A DNA stretch of 51,447 nt, taken from Oscillospiraceae bacterium (GTDB taxonomy: Bacteria; Bacillota; Clostridia; Oscillospirales; Acutalibacteraceae). The stretch is from positions 1-51,447 of the forward strand of contig SVQA01000011.1 of NCBI GenBank assembly GCA_015065545.1, given 5' to 3'. Positions 41,676 through 50,220 of this stretch are shown one piece after another; within the stretch, counting starts at the first letter, position 1, and the number at the start of each line of letters is the position of its first letter. A model generated the notes under the pieces. That model had not been told where the DNA came from. It saw only the letters and a list, made by a program, of their open reading frames with translations, and did no database searches. Both the position numbers and the translations under genes were made by a program.

Positions 41676-42797
41676 ATGAAAGTATTACTCGCAGGCGGCG
41701 GTACCGCAGGCCATATAAATCCCGCTATTGCTATAGCACAGACAATTAAAGAGCATAACCCTTCGGCAGAAATTATGTTTATCGGAAACGAGGGCGGGCT
41801 TGAACAGAAGCTCGTACCCGATGCAGGCTTTTCTATAAAATCTGTGTCTATCCGAGGCTTTAAGAGAAGCTTAAGCCCCAAGGCTATATGTGAGAATATC
41901 GGAACCGTTTTTAAGGCTATGTCTTCTTCAAAAGCGGCAAAGAAAATGATAAAGGAGTTTGCTCCCGATATTTGTGTGGGTACAGGCGGATATGTAAGCG
42001 GACCGGTTATAAGAGCCGCACAGAAGCTCTCTATTCCCACGGTTATACATGAGCAGAATGCTTATCCCGGTGTTACAAACAAGATGCTCTCTAAAGAGGC
42101 AAAGTGTGTAATGCTGGCTATGGATGCCGCAAGAAAGCATTTTGATAAATCTTGCAAATTCTCGCTTACAGGTAATCCTGTGCGTTCACAGATTTTAAAT
42201 GCAGACAAAGAATCTGCCAGAAAAGCTTTAGGACTTGACGAGCGGCCTCTGGTGCTTTCTTTCGGCGGAAGTATGGGTGCTCGAAAGATAAACGAGAATA
42301 TGGCACCGCTTATTGCCAGAAGCGGAAAAGACGGTAAATATCAGCATATTCACGGTTACGGTAAGTACGGATTGTGGTTTCCCGAGCTTCTCAAGGAGAA
42401 GGGTTGCGATGCCTCGAAATGCTCAAACCTTGACGTTCGTGAATACATAAATAATATGGATGTTTGTCTTGCGGCGGCTGACTTGGTTGTCTGCCGTTGC
42501 GGTGCAATAACTCTCACAGAAATTCAGATAATGGGTAAACCCTCGGTGCTTATTCCTTCTCCTACGGTTGCAGAAAACCATCAGTTCCACAATGCTATGG
42601 CACTTGTGAATGAGAATGCGGCTTCTGTTATTGAGGAAAAGGATCTGACCTCTGAGCGACTAACAGAAGAGATTGACCGTATTGTTTCAGATAAAAAGCT
42701 TCTTAAAGAGTATGGAGATAATGCTCATAAAATGGCGATTTCTGATGCAAACGAGAGGATTTACAAGGTTATAGAGGAAGTTCTCTCGAAAAAATAA
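41676..42797 (+). CDS. murG: UDP-GlcNAc:lipid I GlcNAc transferase MurG
   Basis: MurG converts lipid I to lipid II on the inner membrane face. The 373-residue GT-B enzyme has VLLAGGGTAGHINPAIAIAQ, EQNAYPGVTNKMLS, FGGSMGARKINENM and the donor site RCGAITLTEIQIMGKPSVLI with VAENHQFHNAMAL. The ATG has an AAAGGAAGG site. It lies 42 bases after ftsW. Confidence 0.98.
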   Translation: MKVLLAGGGTAGHINPAIAIAQTIKEHNPSAEIMFIGNEGGLEQKLVPDAGFSIKSVSIRGFKRSLSPKAICENIGTVFKAMSSSKAAKKMIKEFAPDICVGTGGYVSGPVIRAAQKLSIPTVIHEQNAYPGVTNKMLSKEAKCVMLAMDAARKHFDKSCKFSLTGNPVRSQILNADKESARKALGLDERPLVLSFGGSMGARKINENMAPLIARSGKDGKYQHIHGYGKYGLWFPELLKEKGCDASKCSNLDVREYINNMDVCLAAADLVVCRCGAITLTEIQIMGKPSVLIPSPTVAENHQFHNAMALVNENAASVIEEKDLTSERLTEEIDRIVSDKKLLKEYGDNAHKMAISDANERIYKVIEEVLSKK

Positions 42798-42880
42798 AAT
42801 ACACTTAGTCACAATCGGGCTCTTTTTTGCATAGAATAAGGAACAGTGTGCTTTGATTTTATGCAGAAAGGGTGTATTGT

Positions 42881-44134
42881 GTGGCTAAACTTTTTATTGA
42901 GGGCGGCAGGAAGCTCAAGGGTGAGGTAAAGCTTCAGGGAGCAAAGAACAGTGCATTACCCATACTGGCGGCAACGGTGCTTACTGCTGACGAGAGTGTT
43001 CTTCACAACTGTCCCTGCCTGACGGATACAGAAACCTCGATAAAGATTTTAAGGTGTCTGGGTGCCAAGGTAAATCGCCACGGACACACCCTTGTGGTAA
43101 ACACAAAAGACATAAGCTCGGACAGTATTTCTGATTCCCTTATGCGACAGATGCGCTCTTCGATTGTGTTTTTAGGTGCAATACTTGGACGATGCGGCAG
43201 AGCAAAGCTTTCTTTTCCCGGCGGCTGTGAGTTAGGCCCCAGACCTATAGATTTGCACCTTGAGGCTTTAAGGCAAATGGGCACAGAGATTACGGAGCAT
43301 CACGGAGAGCTTGTGTGCTGTGCACCGAAAGGACTTAACGGCACAAAGATTTCTCTGTCCTTCCCAAGTGTGGGAGCAACGGAAAATATAATGCTTGCCG
43401 CAACCCTTGCAAAGGGTACAACGGTTATAACAAATGCGGCAAGAGAACCCGAGATTGAAGACCTTGCCGATTACCTTAATAAATGCGGGGCTTGCATTTA
43501 TGGTGCAGGAGAAGGTACAATAGTTATTGAAGGCAGAGAGGAGCTTCACGGCACTTCACATAACATAATTCCTGACAGGATTGTTGCCGCAACCCTTATG
43601 TCTGCGGCGGCAGTAACAGGCTCGGATATAGTACTTAAAGATGTAATACCCTCACACCTCAGTGCAGTGATACCTGTTTTTGAGGAAGCAGGCTGCAGCG
43701 TTTCCGTAAAAGAGGGAATAATGAACATAGAATGTCCCGAAAGACCAAAGGCGTGGAGCCTTACACGCACAACTCCTTATCCCGGATTTCCGACGGATGC
43801 ACAGGCACCGCTTATGGCTATGGCAACCATTGCAAAGGGAACAACGGTGTTTGTGGAGAATGTATTTGAGAGTCGATATAAGCATATCGGCGAGTTTTTA
43901 AGGTTGGGTGCCAATGTGAAGACTGTTGGCAAAGTGGCGGTAGTGCAGGGAGTTGAAAAGCTTTACAGCTCCTCCTTGCAGGCGCAGGACCTTCGAGGCT
44001 CGGCGGCTTTGGTGGTGGCTGCTCTTTCGGCACAAGGTGTGGCAGAAATTGATACAACAAAATATCTTGACCGAGGTTATGAGGACTTTGACGGAGTGCT
44101 TCTAAGCCTTGGTGCAAAAATACAGAAAATTTGA
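42881..44134 (+). CDS. murA: UDP-N-acetylglucosamine 1-carboxyvinyltransferase
   Basis: MurA transfers enolpyruvate from PEP to UDP-GlcNAc, the committed step of peptidoglycan synthesis. The 417-residue product has GEVKLQGAKNSALPILAA near the start. The active-site Cys116 lies in FPGGCELGPRPIDLH; this is the fosfomycin-reactive Cys, and it is present. The C-terminus includes FPTDAQAPLMAMATIAKGTT. The GTG at 42881 is chosen for the AAAGGGTG site; an upstream GTG at 42872 overlaps that site. It takes the place of murB between murG and ftsQ. Confidence 0.97.
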   Translation: MAKLFIEGGRKLKGEVKLQGAKNSALPILAATVLTADESVLHNCPCLTDTETSIKILRCLGAKVNRHGHTLVVNTKDISSDSISDSLMRQMRSSIVFLGAILGRCGRAKLSFPGGCELGPRPIDLHLEALRQMGTEITEHHGELVCCAPKGLNGTKISLSFPSVGATENIMLAATLAKGTTVITNAAREPEIEDLADYLNKCGACIYGAGEGTIVIEGREELHGTSHNIIPDRIVAATLMSAAAVTGSDIVLKDVIPSHLSAVIPVFEEAGCSVSVKEGIMNIECPERPKAWSLTRTTPYPGFPTDAQAPLMAMATIAKGTTVFVENVFESRYKHIGEFLRLGANVKTVGKVAVVQGVEKLYSSSLQAQDLRGSAALVVAALSAQGVAEIDTTKYLDRGYEDFDGVLLSLGAKIQKI

Positions 44135-44203
44135 CTATATGGAATTTATGGTTTAAAATATAGGGTAAAGAAAAAAATAAGGATGTTAAAAGGAGGTGGC
44201 TGT

Positions 44204-45631
44204 ATGGACGACAAAACCGCCGCTATTCCTTCGCTGAAGGATTTTAAAAACAATAAAAGCTCTTCAAAATCAAATAAAAGCGGTTCAAAAAACAAGACTC
44301 CCCGCAGGAGCACCTTGAGTCAGGATACAATGCGGCTTGAGAAAATAAAGTCGGCATCCGTAGCTTCGAGGAAGCCTTCGGATAAGAGTGGTAATAAAAC
44401 CGGTACTGCCCAGAGAGCTTCCGGCACTCAGAGCAGAAGCAGGAGTGCTTCTGCACCCTCAACCTATGCAAGAGACAGAGTGAAAAGCTCTTCGGACTAC
44501 GATTCTTCAAGACGAGTAGACAGAAGCGGTCAGGCTCAGCGAAAGGCTGATATGGCTTCAAATGCAAAAAAACCTGCTCAAAGCAGGGGACAGAGAGTCA
44601 GCAGTTATTACGACGATGTGCCTCAAAGGAGCACGACACAGCGAAGCGGCATAAATAAACCCTCCACAGCCTCTGCTCCTAAAAGACCTGCACAAAGCAG
44701 TACCCGTCAGCCACAGAAGGCAAGACCCCAGACTGCTCCTAAAAGAAAGCCCGCTACACAGAAGCCTGTTCCCAAAAAGAAAAAACCGCTTTCTCTGCGT
44801 GCTAAGAAGTTCAGAAAAGCTGTGGGCTTTACGGTTTTAGGCTTAGTGCTTGCCCTTGTGCTTCTGATACTTTCTCTTACTGTTTTCTTTAAAGCAAAGG
44901 ATTTTGAGGTAAACGGCATAGAGCGGTACACAAAAAAGGATATTGTAAATGCCAGCGGACTTTATGTGGGTGATAATATATTCTCAGCTAATAAAAACAG
45001 GGCAGAGGATAGAATCGAGCAGATGTATCCTTATGTTGAAGAGGCTGATGTTTACAGCATTTTTCCCAATAAATTCGGCATTGATCTTAAAATGGCAAAG
45101 CCTGCCGCAAAGATTAACGCAATGGGCGGAATACACATTATAAGCGATAAGGGCAAGGTGCTTGAGGTAAGAGATAGCGCAGATGATGTTGCTGTGCCCT
45201 TTATTGAGGGAATCCAGATTAAAGCAAGGGCTGAGGGTGAGTTTGTGGACTTCGGTTCTGATGTGCTGGAAAGAGCACTTGAAGAGATGTTCTCTGCAAA
45301 TTCTCAGCTTAGTGCTACCAAAATCAATGAAATCAATATTATAACTCGTGAGGATGTCTTCGAATTAAGATATGTTCACGATGACAGAATTGTTGTTTAT
45401 ATGGGCATTCCCGAGGATATAGGCTACAAAATGCAGGTAGCGGAGAAGATTATTGCAGACCTGGATAAAGCTGAAGGCACTGCTGTTATGGGCGAATTGG
45501 ATGTATCAACCTGTAACGGCGAGGATGCAAGGTCTTACTTCAATCCCTACTCAATCCTCGGTCCCGATACAACAGCTCCACAGACAACCACAGAGCCTTT
45601 GGAGGAGCCGACGATGGCTTATGAATACTGA
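44204..45631 (+). CDS. ftsQ: FtsQ/DivIB-like division protein with long basic N-terminus
   Basis: A bitopic divisome protein. About 205 low-complexity cytoplasmic residues rich in Ser, Lys, Arg, Gln and Pro precede one transmembrane segment (206-228, LGLVLALVLLILSL). A POTRA domain follows (FEVNGIERYTKKDIVNASGL), then the FtsQ beta domain and a Thr/Pro/Glu tail. At 475 residues it is much longer than typical DivIB (about 260-290), the difference lying in the cytoplasmic region. The ATG at 44204 uses the very strong AAGGAGGTGG; an earlier ATG at 44183 sits before that site. ftsZ follows after 254 bases in which I see no gene. Confidence 0.9.
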   Translation: MDDKTAAIPSLKDFKNNKSSSKSNKSGSKNKTPRRSTLSQDTMRLEKIKSASVASRKPSDKSGNKTGTAQRASGTQSRSRSASAPSTYARDRVKSSSDYDSSRRVDRSGQAQRKADMASNAKKPAQSRGQRVSSYYDDVPQRSTTQRSGINKPSTASAPKRPAQSSTRQPQKARPQTAPKRKPATQKPVPKKKKPLSLRAKKFRKAVGFTVLGLVLALVLLILSLTVFFKAKDFEVNGIERYTKKDIVNASGLYVGDNIFSANKNRAEDRIEQMYPYVEEADVYSIFPNKFGIDLKMAKPAAKINAMGGIHIISDKGKVLEVRDSADDVAVPFIEGIQIKARAEGEFVDFGSDVLERALEEMFSANSQLSATKINEINIITREDVFELRYVHDDRIVVYMGIPEDIGYKMQVAEKIIADLDKAEGTAVMGELDVSTCNGEDARSYFNPYSILGPDTTAPQTTTEPLEEPTMAYEY

Positions 45632-45885
45632 TTGGCTTAGTCCGACACCGGCATTTTTAAAAGAAATATATTTTCTTTTAAGGCAAAAAGTAACGGATAT
45701 GCTGAATATCGGCAAGCTTTTATGGTGAAAACATAAAAAAATACAATAAATTTCAAAAAAATGTTGAAATTATCGCACGAATGTGTTACTTTATTATAAA
45801 GTGGATAATAGTGTAAAACTATATTCAGCCGCAAATATAAGCGTATAAATCTAATTTATATAGATGTTTCAAGGAGGACAAGCAA

Positions 45886-46956
45886 ATGGCTTTTGAGTTA
45901 GAAAGAGAAGTAGTAGATTATTTACCCGTTATTAAGGTTATCGGTGTCGGTGGCGGCGGCGGTAACGCAGTTAACCGAATGGTAAAGATGGAGGTTCGCA
46001 ACGTAGAGTTTATTGCAGTTAATACTGACGAGCACGTTCTCCGTTTCTCCAAGGCTTCCCAGAAGATTCAGATCGGCGAAAAGGTTACTCGCGGTAAGGG
46101 CGCAGGCTCTCTCCCCGAGGTTGGTATGAAGGCTGCCGAAGAGAATAAAGAAGAAATCGCAGCAATCCTTAAGGATACAGATATGGTATTCGTTACCGCA
46201 GGTATGGGCGGCGGCACAGGTACAGGTGCAGCACCCGTAGTTGCAAAGATTGCAAAGGATATGGGTATCCTCACAGTTGCTGTTGTTACAAAGCCCTTCG
46301 CTTTTGAGGGTAAGAAGAGAATGGCACAGGCAGAGCAGGGCATTGAGCAGCTTGCTGCTTGCGTTGACTCTCTCATTGTTGTTCCCAACGAAAGACTCAA
46401 GTTCGTTTCTGAGCAGAGCATTACTCTTCAGAACGCATTTACTATTGCTGACGATGTACTCCGTCAGGGCGTACAGAGCATCTCTGACCTTATCGTTGTT
46501 CCCGGTCTTGTTAACCTTGACTTCGCAGACGTTACTGCAATTATGAAGGATGCAGGTTATGCTCACATGGGTATCGGTAAGGCATCAGGTAAGGATAAGG
46601 CTGTTGTTGCTGCTGATGCTGCTATCTCCAGCCCCCTCCTCGAGACAACAATCGACGGTGCACAGGGCGTTATCATCAACATCACTGCATCTCCTGATGT
46701 AAGTCTTGATGATATCGACGTTGCTTCCACAATCATCTCAGAGAAGGCAGCAGAGGATGCAAACATCATCTGGGGTGCTGTTGTAAACGAAGAGATGAAG
46801 GACGAAATCAGCGTTACTGTTATTGCAACAGGCTTTACCTCTAACGGCAAGGCTAAGGCTGCCCAGAAGGCTGCTGCTGCAGAGACAGCAAAGGCAGAAG
46901 CAACAGAGGACGAGGACGACAACTTCTATGACATTATGTCTATTTTCAATAAGTAA
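45886..46956 (+). CDS. ftsZ: Cell division protein FtsZ
   Basis: FtsZ is the tubulin-like GTPase that forms the Z-ring. The 356-residue product has [14 protein letters not shown], the tubulin signature [11 protein letters not shown] (about 108-118), the synergy loop region [20 protein letters not shown] and a C-terminal Ala/Lys/Glu linker. The end [11 protein letters not shown] is a degenerate form of the usual conserved tail. ftsA, which usually precedes ftsZ, is absent. The ATG has a strong AAGGAGGA site. The codons look strongly biased, as expected for an abundant protein. Confidence 0.98.
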   Translation: MAFELEREVVDYLPVIKVIGVGGGGGNAVNRMVKMEVRNVEFIAVNTDEHVLRFSKASQKIQIGEKVTRGKGAGSLPEVGMKAAEENKEEIAAILKDTDMVFVTAGMGGGTGTGAAPVVAKIAKDMGILTVAVVTKPFAFEGKKRMAQAEQGIEQLAACVDSLIVVPNERLKFVSEQSITLQNAFTIADDVLRQGVQSISDLIVVPGLVNLDFADVTAIMKDAGYAHMGIGKASGKDKAVVAADAAISSPLLETTIDGAQGVIINITASPDVSLDDIDVASTIISEKAAEDANIIWGAVVNEEMKDEISVTVIATGFTSNGKAKAAQKAAAAETAKAEATEDEDDNFYDIMSIFNK

Positions 46957-46975
46957 TTAAATATTTGTTTATTTA

Positions 46976-47008
46976 CAGAGCATACTTTTCGGTATGCTCT
47001 GTTTTTTT
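46976..47008 (+). terminator. Terminator after ftsZ
   Basis: CAGAGCATAC (46976-46985) pairs perfectly with GTATGCTCTG (46992-47001), followed by seven T. It ends the dcw cluster. Confidence 0.92.
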
Positions 47009-47021
47009 GGTGTATAATAAA

Positions 47022-47044
47022 AACCACGCGATAGTCGCGTGGTT
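47022..47044. repeat. Perfect 10-bp hairpin downstream of ftsZ
   Basis: AACCACGCGA, a TAG loop and TCGCGTGGTT form a perfect hairpin without a T-tract. Its role is unknown; it lies at the edge of the repeat block that fills 46957-47459. Confidence 0.6.
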
Positions 47045-47092
47045 CAAAAGAGGTTAACCGATAAACAGAAAGAAAAGATAAAACAATGTCGT

Positions 47093-47231
47093 GCCTCCCT
47101 CTGATGAGGGAGGTGGGTTTTGCGATAGCAAAACTCGGAGGGAGAGAATACCTGTAAAGTGTATCTTAGTATTGTTTTCTCTCCCTCAGTTTCGCTTCGC
47201 TCAACAGCTCCCTCGTCAGAGGGAGCTGAGG
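47093..47231. repeat. Empty inverted-repeat element related to the DUF559 element
   Basis: The left arm begins GCCTCCCTCTGATGAGGGAG and ends CTCGGAGGGAGAGAA. The right arm begins TTCTCTCCCTCAGTTTCG and ends CGTCAGAGGGAGCTGAGG. The arms are inverted copies of the same unit as those at 20791-21308, in the same outward arrangement, but only about 30 bases separate them and no gene is present. Each arm contains a variable internal hairpin (for example TTTTGCGATAGCAAAA). Confidence 0.75.
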
Positions 47232-47243
47232 TTGTTGAAAAAA

Positions 47244-47374
47244 ACCAGTTTACTGGTAACTAGTAATTTATGCATGGCTGGCAGGCCAATAAAAAACGCA
47301 CTTGTGCGTTGCCAGTAAAAATAGGGCTATGCCCGAAAATGAAATACCATCCGCTATGCGGGTGGATTTTTATT
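47244..47374. repeat. Cluster of short hairpins upstream of the zinc-ribbon gene
   Basis: In order: ACCAG/CTGGT (47244-47257); a nested stem CTGGCA...TGCCAG enclosing AACGCACTTGTGCGTT (47278-47315), which on the minus strand reads as a terminator with a T-run; GGGCTATGCCC (47324-47334); and CCATCCGC/GCGGGTGG followed by ATTTTTATT (47347-47374). The last resembles the GGGTGGATTT end of the repeat at 51340. Confidence 0.6.
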
Positions 47375-47400
47375 GCTTTGTTGGTTTAGTTAATTTTTTA

Positions 47401-47429
47401 TTGTAATTGGTTTTATATGGTGATATACT
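47401..47429 (+). promoter_or_regulatory. Promoter of the zinc-ribbon gene
   Basis: TTGTAA (47401-47406) and TATACT (47424-47429) are 17 bases apart, 31 bases upstream of the ATG. Confidence 0.65.
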
Positions 47430-47459
47430 GTAGTTAAACTTATTATTAGGGGGATTGTT

Positions 47460-48293
47460 ATGTTTTGTTCGAATTGCGGAAAGGTTATATCCGATAGCAG
47501 TAAATTCTGCAGATATTGCGGTGCGGTGATAGAGCCGGAGGAAACATCCACTGTAAATAGTGCAAAAACAGATGGCGGTTATAATCCTCAGCCTAAAAAT
47601 GTAAAACCTTCTGCTTCAGTTGCTCAGAACAGCAAATCTTCTACAACATCGGTTTCAGAAAAGAAGAATAAAAAGTTTACATTTTCTGATGTGCTTGCAT
47701 TTATTGTATTAATTATAATTGGTGTGGTTATGGTCTTTTTGCTTGACGAGTGCACATCTTGTTCATGGCTTGATAACACAGGCAGCAATACAAAGAGTAC
47801 TTCGTTTACAGATCGTGAGCCTGACGCTGAAGGGGATGCTGAAGCTTACAAGGCTGTTTTTGATGATGCAGATATTATTCACTATAAGTCTTTCAGTGAG
47901 CTTGATAATGCAAATTATGTTATGAAGGGTTCGGATGGAACTATTTACTGTGCTGATTATGGTTACGAAAGTGGTGTAGTTAAAAAGTGGGTGGAAACTG
48001 TTTATTATCCCATTAGCGGTCCCCAAGACGAAGACTGGTTTGCAAAGGAAAGACAGATGAGAAGTCAGCTTCAGGAGAATTGTGCTCAAATTGAAGCTCT
48101 TGATTTCACCACTGTTACTTTCAGACTATGTATGTACGGAGTTGTGCAGGAGATAGAATATAATGATATGGATAACAAAGATAATATAAAAGATTTAAAA
48201 AAAGTAACTGGAATGATTGCTCTGGGTGCAGACTATATAAGTATGGCAGATACTGAAGATGGTTTGATTGAAAATGGATTTATAAAAAAATAA
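47460..48293 (+). CDS. Zinc-ribbon membrane protein, function unknown
   Basis: The 277-residue product starts with a zinc ribbon: MFCSNCGK, then FCRYCGAV, two CxxC pairs at residues 3/6 and 17/20. A polar Ser/Lys/Pro linker precedes one transmembrane segment (about 77-96). An extracytoplasmic or luminal domain of about 180 residues has no motif I recognise. This architecture (cytoplasmic zinc ribbon, single membrane helix, variable outer domain) is common in Clostridia and its function is generally unknown. It has its own promoter and terminator, so it appears to be a single-gene unit. Confidence 0.82.
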   Translation: MFCSNCGKVISDSSKFCRYCGAVIEPEETSTVNSAKTDGGYNPQPKNVKPSASVAQNSKSSTTSVSEKKNKKFTFSDVLAFIVLIIIGVVMVFLLDECTSCSWLDNTGSNTKSTSFTDREPDAEGDAEAYKAVFDDADIIHYKSFSELDNANYVMKGSDGTIYCADYGYESGVVKKWVETVYYPISGPQDEDWFAKERQMRSQLQENCAQIEALDFTTVTFRLCMYGVVQEIEYNDMDNKDNIKDLKKVTGMIALGADYISMADTEDGLIENGFIKK

Positions 48294-48305
48294 TATTTTA
48301 ATCTG

Positions 48306-48342
48306 ACAAGGTCTGCATTTTGCAGGCCTTGTTTGCAATTTT
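48306..48342 (+). terminator. Terminator after the zinc-ribbon gene
   Basis: ACAAGGTCTGC (48306-48316) pairs with GCAGGCCTTGT (48322-48332, one G-U), followed by TTGCAATTTT. The rest of the gap to 48531 shows only a weak hairpin (TATTATGAG/CTCATAATA, 48483-48514). Confidence 0.7.
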
Positions 48343-48531
48343 GGGTAAGGACGTAATTCTTTTAGTCTGACACAGTTCGGTTTCCTCCTGAAAAGCATAA
48401 TTCTATATATTACATTGTGCAGACATCTCCTTTATAAAACGCTGGCTTTTGTATAGATTCTGTATTTGATATGCGACTTCGCTATTATGAGTTCTATGAG
48501 GGAAGCTCATAATATATATCAAAACTGTAAA

Positions 48532-48559
48532 TTGACAAATACACGAAATGTTATATAAT
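48532..48559 (+). promoter_or_regulatory. Promoter of the polymer-export module
   Basis: A perfect TTGACA (48532-48537) and TATAAT (48554-48559) are 16 bases apart, 65 bases upstream of the TTG start. Confidence 0.85.
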
Positions 48560-48624
48560 GATAGTGTGTAATATGGATTAGTATGTATATTTACAGATAT
48601 AATAAAACTAAAGGAGGATTTCCT

Positions 48625-49434
48625 TTGTTCACTATATTCAAGGAACATAAAAATTTCGGCAAGCAGATAATGCTTCTTGCCGTTAACGACCTGAAGAAAA
48701 CCTACAAGGGTGCGGCAATTGGTCCTTTATGGGCGGTTATTAAGCCTGCGTTTACCCTTTTTGTATACTGGTTTGCATTTTCTATCGGTATTAAAGGCAA
48801 CGGCAGTGTAGAGGCATTTGGTCAGGAATTTACAAGATTTATCTTTTTGCTTGTTGGTTTTATTCCTTGGTTTTTTATTACCGACAGCATTACTCTGGGG
48901 GCTAAATCCATCCGAATGAACAAGCAGTTTGTTACCAAGGTCTCTTTCCCTGTTTCTACAATTATGACCTTCACTGCTATAGCAAGACTTATGGTTCATA
49001 TCTTCCTTGCGGTTATTATGTACATAATTCTTGTGTGCAGCGGATATATGCCGTCGGTATATAATCTTCAGTTCTTCCTTTATTGTCCGCTGATGTTTAT
49101 GTTTTTTGTTGCACTTACCTGGTCAACTGCTCCTATGGCGGCTTTCTCAAAGGACTTTGAGAATATGATTGTGTCTATTATGTCAGGCATCTTCTGGCTT
49201 TCGGGTATTATTTACAATTCCTACGATTTGGGCAGCAAAACGCTTGAGAATGTTATGCTCTTCAATCCTATCAACTTTTTTGCTAATGGCTACCGCAATA
49301 CCTTCCTTTACGGTAGATGGTTCTATCAGAATGAAAAAGAACTTATCATTTTCCTCGCAGAGTTTCTGATTGTCTTTATCCTCGGACTTTGGAACTATAA
49401 GCGTCTGAGAAAGACTCTGCCCGATGTTCTGTAA
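48625..49434 (+). CDS. ABC-2 type polysaccharide/teichoic acid export permease (TagG-like)
   Basis: A membrane subunit of an exporter for lipid-linked surface polymers. The 269-residue product has the family N-terminal helix LAVNDLKKTYKGAAIGPLWA with KPAFTLFVYWFAFSIGI, six hydrophobic segments and the conserved FNPINFFANGYRNTFLYGRW near the C-terminus. The TTG at 48625 is chosen because AAAGGAGGA lies 6 bases upstream; an in-frame ATG at 48583 lacks any site and would add 14 residues. The ATPase gene follows after 11 bases. Confidence 0.9.
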   Translation: MFTIFKEHKNFGKQIMLLAVNDLKKTYKGAAIGPLWAVIKPAFTLFVYWFAFSIGIKGNGSVEAFGQEFTRFIFLLVGFIPWFFITDSITLGAKSIRMNKQFVTKVSFPVSTIMTFTAIARLMVHIFLAVIMYIILVCSGYMPSVYNLQFFLYCPLMFMFFVALTWSTAPMAAFSKDFENMIVSIMSGIFWLSGIIYNSYDLGSKTLENVMLFNPINFFANGYRNTFLYGRWFYQNEKELIIFLAEFLIVFILGLWNYKRLRKTLPDVL

Positions 49435-49445
49435 GGAGGTAAATA

Positions 49446-50180
49446 ATGAGTACACCTATTATTACATTTAAGAATGTTACCAAAGAATACACTCTTTATA
49501 AGAACGATCAGGAACGCTTCAAGGCTCTTTTCTTTAAGAGCAAGAAAGCAAAAATAAACCGTGCTCTCAAGGACGTCTCCTTTGATATATATCCCGGTGA
49601 GTCTGTTGGCCTTATCGGCGATAACGGTGCAGGTAAATCCACAATCCTCAAACACATCACAGGCGTTGCATTTCCCACAGAGGGTGAGGTTGAGGTGCAC
49701 GGCAAGGTTGCGGCTCTCTTGGAGCTTACTGCAGGATTTTCTATGGAAATGACAGGTCGAGAGAATATTTACCTCAAGGGCTATATCCTCGGTCTTACTG
49801 ATAAAGAGATTAAGCGAATTGAAGAAAAAATCGTTGAGTTTGCAGAGCTGGGTGATTACATCGACCAGCCTGTAAGAACATACTCCAGCGGAATGAAGAT
49901 GCGTCTGGGCTTTGCAATTAACGTTAATATTGAGCCCGATGTGCTTGTTATTGACGAGGCACTTTCTGTTGGCGACGCAACCTTCAAAAAGAAATGTAAG
50001 CAGAAAATTGCAGACACTATCAAAAGCGGTGTAACGGTTCTTTATGTTAGCCACAGTGCAGAGTCGGTAAGAGAACTTTGCACAAGAGCTATTTATATGA
50101 AGAAGGGTCAGCTTATCTTTGACGGCTCTGTAGATGAGGCTCTCAAGGTTTATCAGGAAGACAAAACAAAGAAAAAATAA
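49446..50180 (+). CDS. ABC transporter ATPase for surface polymer export (TagH/Wzt-like)
   Basis: The 244-residue ATPase has Walker A GDNGAGKSTILKH, the family-specific loop LLELTAGFSMEMTGRENIYL, the signature YSSGMKMRLGFAI, Walker B VLVIDEALSVGD and the switch His in YVSHSAESV. These features match the teichoic acid/O-antigen exporter subfamily. No C-terminal carbohydrate-binding (Wzt) or SH3 (TagH) domain is present. The ATG has an AAGGAGGT site. Its partner permease lies directly upstream. Confidence 0.94.
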   Translation: MSTPIITFKNVTKEYTLYKNDQERFKALFFKSKKAKINRALKDVSFDIYPGESVGLIGDNGAGKSTILKHITGVAFPTEGEVEVHGKVAALLELTAGFSMEMTGRENIYLKGYILGLTDKEIKRIEEKIVEFAELGDYIDQPVRTYSSGMKMRLGFAINVNIEPDVLVIDEALSVGDATFKKKCKQKIADTIKSGVTVLYVSHSAESVRELCTRAIYMKKGQLIFDGSVDEALKVYQEDKTKKK

Positions 50181-50220
50181 TTTATTTATCCATTTTGATT
50201 TATTGAAAGGATAGGATTAT

